Below, piece after piece: positions 1 to 5,111 of a DNA stretch of 6,428 bases. The stretch lies in assembly GCA_964401455.1 (NCBI GenBank), contig CAYNYI010000133.1, positions 1 to 6,428 on the forward strand. Reading direction: 5' to 3'. Origin of the DNA: CAYNYI01 sp964401455 (GTDB lineage Bacteria; Fibrobacterota; OXYB2-FULL-49-7; CAYNYI01). The position numbers and the translations under genes are program-made. The first letter of the stretch is position 1. Every line of letters starts with the position of its first letter. The notes beneath the pieces are model-generated. The model was not told the origin of the DNA and ran no database searches. It saw only the letters and a program-made list of their open reading frames with translations.

Positions 1-39
1 GGAGCCACTTAAAAAAAGTCTTTTAACTGTTACAAAAAA

Positions 40-768
40 TCAGACCGGCTCAGTCATTGCGCTTTTCATACTCATGTCTTCCCGCGCGGCTTTGGTAAAC
101 AATTTTCCGGAAAGAAAGCCGAGCATAAGACTTAAGATTATTTCGGCGAAGGGCCTGCCGAATTCAGCAAGCATATTCGGAGTTGATGAAATATGAGAAC
201 CGAATCCTCCGATTAAAACAGATGCTAAAGGAGTAATCAGACCGAATATGATTACACCAAGGGCATCGTCTATTCCAACTATTGAAATCATTGTCTCAGA
301 AAGCGGACCTTTGGCCTTATATTCATCAATAACTGCGAGAGTGCCGGCGGGCGCGCTGGCGGGCGCTGCCGCACCGAGTAAAAGTGCAAGAGGAAGGTTT
401 CCGCATATAAGCCAAACACTTACGGTTACAGCGATAAAAGCTCCGAAAGACTCAAAAACTGTAGTTTTGAGTATTGCGCGGCCTTTTCTTTTCAGCTTTT
501 TTATATCTATATCCAGTCCTATTTTAAAGGCCACGAAAGATAAAACCCCATTTGTAACGAATGTTATCCTCCCCAGGAGCTCTTCGCCGAGTATGCCGAA
601 AAATGAAGGCCCGAGGATTATTCCTGTCAGCATATAGGCCAATATTGAAGGAAGTCTCGTTTTTTTCAGAATCAGAGATAACAGGTACGAAGCGAGGACT
701 ATTGTCCCCGATAAAAGAAGAATATGAGGATTTTCAGGAGAAAAAAAGTTTCCGGTATTTTCTATCAT
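40..768 (-). CDS. CPA2-type cation/proton antiporter (Kef/NhaP-like), N-terminal half only, probably truncated
   Basis: Integral membrane protein resembling the monovalent cation:proton antiporter-2 family, which exchanges Na+ or K+ for H+ across the inner membrane. Seen: about seven hydrophobic segments (residues ~16-34, 40-60, 68-86, 100-122, 125-147, 159-187, 205-224); the family-like LAYMLTGIILGPS at 43-55; FKIGLDID at 81-88; the Ala/Pro-rich APASAPAGTLAVIDE at 135-149; and the Asp-Asp pair D167-D168 in GIDDALG, the expected ion/proton site. Family members usually have 12-13 helices in about 380-400 residues; this one ends at 242 with TGA, so helices 8 onward are absent. After the TGA the same frame stays open for 13 codons to the window edge, so an in-frame nonsense mutation or a split gene is possible. 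The ATG start has no visible Shine-Dalgarno, but an in-frame TAA lies 21 nt upstream and limits alternatives. It lies 68 nt downstream of the flavodoxin gene on the same strand, so the two may be cotranscribed. Family call is firm; functionality is doubtful. Confidence 0.8.
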   Translation of the reverse strand: MIENTGNFFSPENPHILLLSGTIVLASYLLSLILKKTRLPSILAYMLTGIILGPSFFGILGEELLGRITFVTNGVLSFVAFKIGLDIDIKKLKRKGRAILKTTVFESFGAFIAVTVSVWLICGNLPLALLLGAAAPASAPAGTLAVIDEYKAKGPLSETMISIVGIDDALGVIIFGLITPLASVLIGGFGSHISSTPNMLAEFGRPFAEIILSLMLGFLSGKLFTKAAREDMSMKSAMTEPV

Positions 769-836
769 GTTTTTAATATATGATATTTACCGCAGCAGAT
801 ATACAGCAGAATTCCGGATTTTTTCATCAGTATCTA

Positions 837-1256
837 TCAGGAAATAAAACCGTCCAGAGATTTTTTGTCTTCTTCCGAAAGTGAGCCGTTTCTTGATTTC
901 AGAGTTAAAGATGGAGCGGAAAGCCTGTCTTCTATTTCTTTGCTCATTTTGTCGAACATGCTTCCGGTTAAAAACTTGTATGTTGTAAAAAAAGCAGTCT
1001 TAAGTGTTTTAGCTTCCGGAAGCGAAGCGGCAAACTTTTTCCATTCATTATCAGGGTGCTGGAGAATAACAAAGAGCCCCGCAGTCCAGCATCCGGTTAA
1101 CAGATAATCGGTTCCCTCAAGCATTTCTTTTCTAAAATCCTCCGTTGAAGCAATAGAAACGTTAATCTCTTTTGTTTTTAAATACTCAGCGATTTCTCTT
1201 CCATACTTCCCGGTAGTGCCTTTTCTGCTTCTATAAATGATTACTGCTTTTTTCAA
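837..1256 (-). CDS. Flavodoxin-domain protein (FMN-binding redox protein)
   Basis: Predicted cytoplasmic flavodoxin-like electron carrier or FMN-dependent redox protein of 139 residues, a normal size for a single flavodoxin domain. Seen, numbered from the TTG start: the first beta strand KKAVIIY followed by the phosphate loop SRKGTTG (10-16), which would hold the FMN phosphate; a 50s loop DYLLTGCWTAGLF (50-62) with Trp57; and a 90s loop FFTTYKFLTGSMF (89-101) with Tyr93. These aromatic residues are placed to stack on the isoalloxazine ring. A longer reading from ATG at 1280 adds eight basic residues. I reject it because AAAGGAG (1264-1270) sits 7 nt before the TTG, and because ATG1280 overlaps the TATAAT at 1279-1284 and would lie upstream of the transcript start. 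It is the first gene of a leftward unit with the antiporter fragment and is divergent from the lipoprotein gene. Its redox partner cannot be told; a protoporphyrinogen-oxidase-like role (HemG family) or a plain flavodoxin are both possible. Confidence 0.8.
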   Translation of the reverse strand: MKKAVIIYRSRKGTTGKYGREIAEYLKTKEINVSIASTEDFRKEMLEGTDYLLTGCWTAGLFVILQHPDNEWKKFAASLPEAKTLKTAFFTTYKFLTGSMFDKMSKEIEDRLSAPSLTLKSRNGSLSEEDKKSLDGFIS

Positions 1257-1263
1257 AATATTT

Positions 1264-1270
1264 CTCCTTT
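1264..1270 (-). promoter_or_regulatory. Strong Shine-Dalgarno (AAAGGAG) fixing the TTG start of the flavodoxin gene
   Basis: On the minus strand AAAGGAG is followed by a 7-nt spacer and TTG at 1256-1254. It lies inside the longer open frame that begins at ATG1280, which argues that translation begins at the TTG rather than the ATG. Confidence 0.75.
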
Positions 1271-1278
1271 TTTTATTC

Positions 1279-1284
1279 ATTATA
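1279..1284 (-). promoter_or_regulatory. Candidate -10 box (TATAAT) for the flavodoxin unit
   Basis: A perfect TATAAT on the minus strand. A transcript start about 7 nt downstream (near 1272) would give a short leader carrying the AAAGGAG site. No good -35 is found at 16-18 bp spacing. A TG lies upstream of the box but one base too far for a canonical extended -10. The call rests on the -10 and on its position. Confidence 0.45.
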
Positions 1285-1302
1285 ATCAGGACTTATGTAC
1301 TA

Positions 1303-1331
1303 TTGACATCGTTAATGAAAATAATTAAAAT
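1303..1331 (+). promoter_or_regulatory. Sigma70-type promoter of the lipoprotein gene
   Basis: TTGACA at 1303-1308, a 17-bp spacer, then TAAAAT at 1326-1331, one mismatch from TATAAT. The predicted transcript start near 1338 gives a leader of about 29 nt ending in GGGAGG (1357-1362) four bases before the ATG at 1367. The -35 overlaps the region where the -35 of the leftward promoter would lie, so the two promoters probably compete or share a regulator. Confidence 0.7.
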
Positions 1332-1366
1332 ACTTGTATGCTTTAAACTGATTTCTGGGAGGAAAA

Positions 1367-2233
1367 ATGAAAATTCCGGCAGCAGCGCTTCTTGCGGTAT
1401 TTCTGTCATGTTCTGTTTTTGATGAGGTGAATGTTTCAAACGCGGCCCTGTCTTTGGCCGGAACAAATCCATATGATATTTATGATGGAAGCGCAAACGG
1501 CACCGACGGCAATGAGGATGGAAAACTCTCTGCCGGGGAGAGTGCTGCAATACAGCTAAAGGCGGTTAATGACGGCACGGAAGACGCATATGATGTTATA
1601 ATGACTGTGAATGCTTCGGGTTCTCATGTCTCGGTCGTGGAAGGGGCTTCTCAGACACTCGGAGATATGGTTAAAGGGGTAAATGTTTATACGGCGGCGG
1701 CCAACACATCAAACAGCATACTTCTCAAGGCCTCTTCGGCGACACCTGCAGGGCACATCGCCGAATTCGCCGTTACTTTCAGAGACAAAAGAGGTAATAA
1801 GTGGAACGACAGCTTCACGCTGGTGGTTAATCCGCCGGCGGCCTCTATTCAGCTTTACGGCAGCAATCCTTATGATATTTTTGACGGCACTGCAGCCGGG
1901 GCGGACGGCAACGGAGACGGTGAGCTTAATCCGGGAGAGACCGTCAGGGTCCAGCTCCGTTTTACAAATGCGGGGAGCGTCGATGCCCTTCAGGTTGTTA
2001 TGGAAGCCTCTACTCTGGATACTTCTGTTTCAGTTGTGGATGATTCAACCTATACCTTCGGTGACATGAAAGCATATGAGACTTATTATACCCCCGATGC
2101 CGATGTTACTTCAGCCCTTATGCTGAAAGCGGATTCCACTGCCACGGTTGGGCACACCGCCGAGATAGATGTTGAATGCACCGATAAATTTGGAAATGCA
2201 TGGACCGACAGGTTCGATATCATAGTTCGGTAA
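1367..2233 (+). CDS. Probable secreted lipoprotein with two tandem Ca2+-loop/Ig-like domains
   Basis: 288-residue exported protein of unknown function. Residues 1-15 (MKIPAAALLAVFLSC) look like a short signal peptide ending in Cys15. FLSC is a loose lipobox (Leu at -2, Ser at -1), so lipidation is probable but not certain. The rest is two homologous units, ~27-154 and ~159-288, offset by 133 residues. Each opens with NPYDI(Y/F)DG and a DGN(E/G)DG(K/E)L(S/N)xGE loop (47-58 and 180-191), whose spaced Asp/Asn residues resemble dockerin or EF-hand-like Ca2+ sites. Each continues as a beta-rich stretch and closes with (K/F)GN(K/A)W(N/T)D(S/R)F..(V/I)V. Similar NGDGxLNPGE-type modules occur in secreted bacterial proteins as Ig-like accessory domains. 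I see no catalytic domain and only one Cys in the mature region after Cys15 (Cys271). Start supported by GGGAGG at 1357-1362 and the promoter at 1303-1331. It is monocistronic and convergent with top6A. A structural or adhesive surface role is inference only. Confidence 0.8.
   Translation: MKIPAAALLAVFLSCSVFDEVNVSNAALSLAGTNPYDIYDGSANGTDGNEDGKLSAGESAAIQLKAVNDGTEDAYDVIMTVNASGSHVSVVEGASQTLGDMVKGVNVYTAAANTSNSILLKASSATPAGHIAEFAVTFRDKRGNKWNDSFTLVVNPPAASIQLYGSNPYDIFDGTAAGADGNGDGELNPGETVRVQLRFTNAGSVDALQVVMEASTLDTSVSVVDDSTYTFGDMKAYETYYTPDADVTSALMLKADSTATVGHTAEIDVECTDKFGNAWTDRFDIIVR
1445..2230 (+). repeat. Tandem duplication of a ~130-residue module within the lipoprotein gene
   Basis: Unit 1 spans about 1445-1828 and unit 2 about 1841-2230. 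They align along their whole length at protein level: NPYD-I-DG, the DGN-DG-L loop, GDM, the later PAGH/TVGH step, D-GN-W-D-F and the terminal hydrophobic strand. The nucleotide copies have clearly diverged, so this is an old domain duplication rather than a recent repeat. I judged the alignment by eye. Confidence 0.75.
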
Positions 2234-2249
2234 ACCCGGGGCTATGATA
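2218..2249. terminator. 8-bp inverted repeat at the convergent gene junction; possible transcription end
   Basis: TATCATAG at 2218-2225 and CTATGATA at 2242-2249 are perfect inverted copies around a 16-nt loop containing the TAA stop (2231-2233) and CCCGGG. G-U and C-G pairs could extend the stem inward. There is no T-tract on either side, so it is not a classic intrinsic terminator. Placement between two genes that meet tail to tail suggests a stop or 3'-end role, but this is weak. Confidence 0.3.
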
Positions 2250-2274
2250 CCGGATTAATTCTCAGATGCGTTTG

Positions 2275-3405
2275 TCATGGCAGGAATGTCGCTGGATTCT
2301 TTAATTTTTGCGGCAGATATTTTTCGATTACGAAATTCAAACCGTGTTTGGCGAAAGCCTGCTGCTCTACGCGGACTCCCATTTGTATCATTTGCTTGAA
2401 GGCTTTCTGCCACTTTTTATGATGCTTTATAAACGGGTCGTTTTTAAGAGCGTCTTTAGCTCTTTTAATGTCTGTTTCTGAAAGTTTTGTCGTTACATCC
2501 GAGAGTCCGAATTTTTTAATATCATCCGGAGTTACTCCGAGAAAGCTGGCCTGGGGTACGCAGAAATATTCATTTATATGGGCTGCGTTTCCGCTGCCCA
2601 CCTTAAGCGTTCTGTAAATATTTCCGTAACCGTATGGGTCTCCGTCTGTGAACACATAAACGGGCAGTTTTTTTGCGTCCGCCAGCCGTCTTATAAATCG
2701 CCTGCATGCTCTCGTGGGGACTCCTCCCATCGCGACCAAAATGCAGTTCGCTTTTTTCCAGTAGCTGTGATGGACGAGCCGCTGGAAAAGCGCGCTCGTT
2801 TCGACCACAAGTATAAACTTCGCTTTAGTCTCAAACTGAAGGTGCTCAACCGTGCTCGGGATGGAATAAGCTCCGCTTCCGAATTTTGTGCAGTCTATCC
2901 TGAGGGGTTTTCCCGTTGTTTTATCGGTATCTATAACAGTCAGTTTCCCCGCGATGTCTCCGCCTTTTTCCTCCGGAATAAAACCGAGCTGTTCTCTGTT
3001 TGTCTCAAACATGGCCTCGACATCATCCATTACAGAGTCAGATTCCGACTGCTCTGAAAATTTACATTCTCCCCAGTCGCCTTTAGCCACGTAGTACATC
3101 TCTCTTTTCGAGGCTATGTCGTTTGTCTCTACTATTTTTTTGGCCTCGGCTATCATTCTTATCGACTGGGCGAAGGTTTTTACGGTATTGTATGACAAAG
3201 ACCGTTCACTTTGTTTTCCGAGCAGTTTAAAATAACCGGTACGGGGTTTGTATTCAACATTGGAAAGGGAACGTATCGGATAAAACAAAGATGGTTTTAT
3301 CCCTCTTTTTATCTTTAAAGCCAAGGAGGCCGCTAACTTATCTATTTTTGCGATTATCTCCGGTTTTTTCTTGCCGGCCGGTGAGGTTTTCTTTCTTTCA
3401 GGCAT
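2275..3405 (-). CDS. top6A: DNA topoisomerase VI subunit A (Spo11-like DNA-cleaving subunit)
   Basis: DNA-cleaving subunit of the type IIB topoisomerase VI; two A and two B subunits make ATP-gated double-strand breaks for strand passage. Seen, numbered from ATG3405 (376 residues, usual for the family): a winged-helix (CAP-like) domain at ~55-125 ending in KREMYYVAKGDWG, where one of Tyr104/Tyr105 (by analogy with Spo11, probably the second) attacks DNA; and a Toprim domain with VVET (Glu202), GVPTRACRRF and FTDGDPYG (Asp254, Asp256) for Mg2+. The C-terminal EQQAFAKHGLNF and YLPQKL also match the family. All catalytic residues are present. Start: ATG3405, preceded by AGGG six bases upstream, overlaps the top6B stop as ATGCCTGA, so coupled translation is likely. 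An upstream TTG at 3426 would add seven residues but has no suitable ribosome binding site. The order B then A matches archaeal operons. The enzyme is typical of Archaea and plants, so presence among bacterial-looking genes suggests transfer. Confidence 0.96.
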   Translation of the reverse strand: MPERKKTSPAGKKKPEIIAKIDKLAASLALKIKRGIKPSLFYPIRSLSNVEYKPRTGYFKLLGKQSERSLSYNTVKTFAQSIRMIAEAKKIVETNDIASKREMYYVAKGDWGECKFSEQSESDSVMDDVEAMFETNREQLGFIPEEKGGDIAGKLTVIDTDKTTGKPLRIDCTKFGSGAYSIPSTVEHLQFETKAKFILVVETSALFQRLVHHSYWKKANCILVAMGGVPTRACRRFIRRLADAKKLPVYVFTDGDPYGYGNIYRTLKVGSGNAAHINEYFCVPQASFLGVTPDDIKKFGLSDVTTKLSETDIKRAKDALKNDPFIKHHKKWQKAFKQMIQMGVRVEQQAFAKHGLNFVIEKYLPQKLKNPATFLP

Positions 3406-4984
3406 TTTGGGCCCTGGTCCGTTCAAGTATGGTTATGAGTTTTTCCATATATTTGTCTTCTTCTTTTTCCTGTATTGTTCCTATATGTCTGAGGCCTGTT
3501 ATTACATGAGGCAGATATTTCTGAATATATGTTCTTCTGGACTGTTCCTCGGCATGCCTTCGTTTTTTACGGATGAATGTGGACATTTTTCTTCCGCATT
3601 CCTGCAGGGCGAGCCTCAGCTCTTTCGTAATATCCGGGTAATGCGCGATCGCTTCTTTACTTTCTGAGGTGAAAGGAACCCAGACAGAAGCTATATGCAC
3701 CATAATAACCACCGGACCGGAAGGAAGGGCGCCGCGGGATTGCTGCAAACCGTATTTTTTCCAGTCAATGCTGAGTATGGCTTTGGTTATACCGCATGCT
3801 GACTGCTGATATTGCAGTGGAGCCCGGTTAGCGAAACGAAAAAGCGTCATCAGTCCATCGGATTTAAGGCCGCCTCCGTAAGCCATAGCCGCTTCAATTA
3901 TAAATGGATTGCCCCGGTAAACCGCGGGAGGTCTTGTTGTTGATACAAAAAATTCGCCTTCAATTTCCTGCTTTAGCCCCGCCACAAGAAGGTTTTCGCC
4001 AATAGGAGAAATGCAGTTTGTGGGCGGGTTCATTATTTTTACTTTTTTAACAGCTTTATGAAGAGCTCCCGCTTTTTCATGGCTCAACGTTCTCGGGTTG
4101 GCTTTCGGCGAAAGATCAGCGACTGAGCATATCTTGTGGGCGGTTTGGATGCTTACTCTGGAAAACTCGGAAGACAGAAATGAGGAGATATTTCTGGCCT
4201 TCGTTACTTTCATCATCTTCATCAGTACCCCGAGTTCAACACCGTAAGGGTGTGGTTTTATTGCTCTTGCCTCCTCGGGCATTTTTGTTGTTGCCCGCTC
4301 CGAGAAATTTTCGCTGCCGTCCGGAAATTCCGCTTTGATGGTAAGATGAGGATTCGCGATGATTGTTTGTTTTATATATTCGTCAAGAGACTGGCGGCCT
4401 TTCTGATATTTCCCCTCCAGTTCAATCTTGATTTCGGTTCCTCTGACGCAGTCCCAGTCGAAAGGTTCGTCCTTTAGAATTTCCGGTTTATTCTTTGTGG
4501 TGTTTATCATGATTTCATAGCAATGGGCGCTTTTACGGGGAGAGGTCCTGGATATAATCTTGACGGGTTTTCCGGTTGTCAGCTGACCGTACATACCGGC
4601 GGCGGAAATGCCGATACCCTGCTGGCCTCTGGACATTTTTAGAGAATGAAATTTTGACCCGTAAAGTAATTTCCCGAAAATTTTAGGTATCTGGGCTTTA
4701 ATTATGCCCGGACCGTTGTCTCTAACCGTTATCTCAAAAATACCGTCATCGGTATTCAGTTCTTTTATTCCCACAAAGAGTTCAGGTAATATGTCCGCCT
4801 CTTCGCAGGCGTCCAGAGAATTGTCCACAGCTTCTTTGACAGCAGTAAGAAGAGATCTTCTCGGATTATCAAAGCCGAGAAGGTGGCGGTTTTTCGCGAA
4901 AAATTCAGATATTGATATTTCGCGCTGCCCTGCCGCCATGGATTCGGCCGTAACTTTTCCGGCGTTTTTACCTTTTCCTGCCAT
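3398..4984 (-). CDS. top6B: DNA topoisomerase VI subunit B (GHKL ATPase subunit)
   Basis: ATPase subunit of topoisomerase VI; ATP-driven dimerisation of B subunits closes the upper gate and drives DNA cleavage by Top6A. Seen in 528 residues: a GHKL fold with N-box TAVKEAVDNSLDA (Glu51, Asn55), G1 box VRDNGPGI (Asp89-Gly93) and G2 box SRGQQGIGISAAGMYGQ (118-134); an H2TH-like region at ~250-315 (ELGVLMKMMK...LSHEKAGALHKAVKKV); then a transducer domain at ~316-470 with NRAPLQYQ and DWKKYGLQQSRG, whose lysines are placed to contact ATP gamma-phosphate. The protein ends soon after the transducer, with no C-terminal Ig-like extension, giving the short Sulfolobus-like form. It is the first gene of the leftward operon and overlaps top6A by 8 nt. 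The ATG at 4984 has no clear Shine-Dalgarno; a TATAAA at 5006-5011 (minus) would give a leader of only about 15 nt. Residues 1-20 are poorly conserved-looking, and Met16 is a possible alternative start. Confidence 0.96.
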   Translation of the reverse strand: MAGKGKNAGKVTAESMAAGQREISISEFFAKNRHLLGFDNPRRSLLTAVKEAVDNSLDACEEADILPELFVGIKELNTDDGIFEITVRDNGPGIIKAQIPKIFGKLLYGSKFHSLKMSRGQQGIGISAAGMYGQLTTGKPVKIISRTSPRKSAHCYEIMINTTKNKPEILKDEPFDWDCVRGTEIKIELEGKYQKGRQSLDEYIKQTIIANPHLTIKAEFPDGSENFSERATTKMPEEARAIKPHPYGVELGVLMKMMKVTKARNISSFLSSEFSRVSIQTAHKICSVADLSPKANPRTLSHEKAGALHKAVKKVKIMNPPTNCISPIGENLLVAGLKQEIEGEFFVSTTRPPAVYRGNPFIIEAAMAYGGGLKSDGLMTLFRFANRAPLQYQQSACGITKAILSIDWKKYGLQQSRGALPSGPVVIMVHIASVWVPFTSESKEAIAHYPDITKELRLALQECGRKMSTFIRKKRRHAEEQSRRTYIQKYLPHVITGLRHIGTIQEKEEDKYMEKLITILERTRAQNA

Positions 4985-5111
4985 AATTATGATTGAATAT
5001 GCTTATTTATATTTGAATTCCGGCGTATCAAGTATTAAATTACCAATTAATTATAAATAATTACAGCAGCGTATATAAATAAAAACATGTTCGAAAAAGT
5101 CGGAGAACCGG
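4985..5111. promoter_or_regulatory. AT-rich divergent promoter region between top6B and mgtE
   Basis: 127 bp separate the two outward-facing starts. The sequence TATAAATAA occurs three times: plus strand 5052-5060 and 5074-5082 (22 bp apart, about two helical turns) and minus strand 5003-5011. The minus copy could serve as the top6B -10, with TTGATA at 5026-5031 upstream but only 14 bp away. The plus copies could serve mgtE; neither has a good -35. The space is too short for an M-box Mg2+ riboswitch, and I see no such structure. Function as -10 elements or as operators is inference. Confidence 0.4.
5102..5105 (+). promoter_or_regulatory. Ribosome binding site (GGAG) deciding the mgtE start
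   Basis: GGAG lies six bases before ATG5112. The earlier ATG at 5087 is out of frame with mgtE, and the in-frame ATG at 5124 has no such site, so 5112 is the best start. Confidence 0.65.

Noticed and set aside
9..26. AT-only palindrome TTAAAAAAAGTCTTTTAA as a terminator for the antiporter gene
   Set aside because: The stem is almost entirely A-U with a 1-3 nt loop and no G-C support. It may simply be part of interrupted coding sequence.
248..637. 129-codon plus-strand frame
   Set aside because: It is antisense to the antiporter coding region and explained by it. The translation is Ser/Pro-rich with no domain signal.
1293..1550. 85-codon minus-strand frame rich in His and Arg
   Set aside because: It covers the promoter and 5' part of the lipoprotein gene in antisense. 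It has no recognisable motif and conflicts with a strongly supported gene.
2578..3057. 159-codon open frame on the plus strand
   Set aside because: It lies wholly antisense to top6A, whose catalytic motifs are unmistakable. Its product shows no family-like pattern.
4985..5111. M-box Mg2+ riboswitch before mgtE
   Set aside because: The 127-bp spacer is very AT-rich, too short for the usual M-box of about 170 nt, and shows no GC-rich paired helices.
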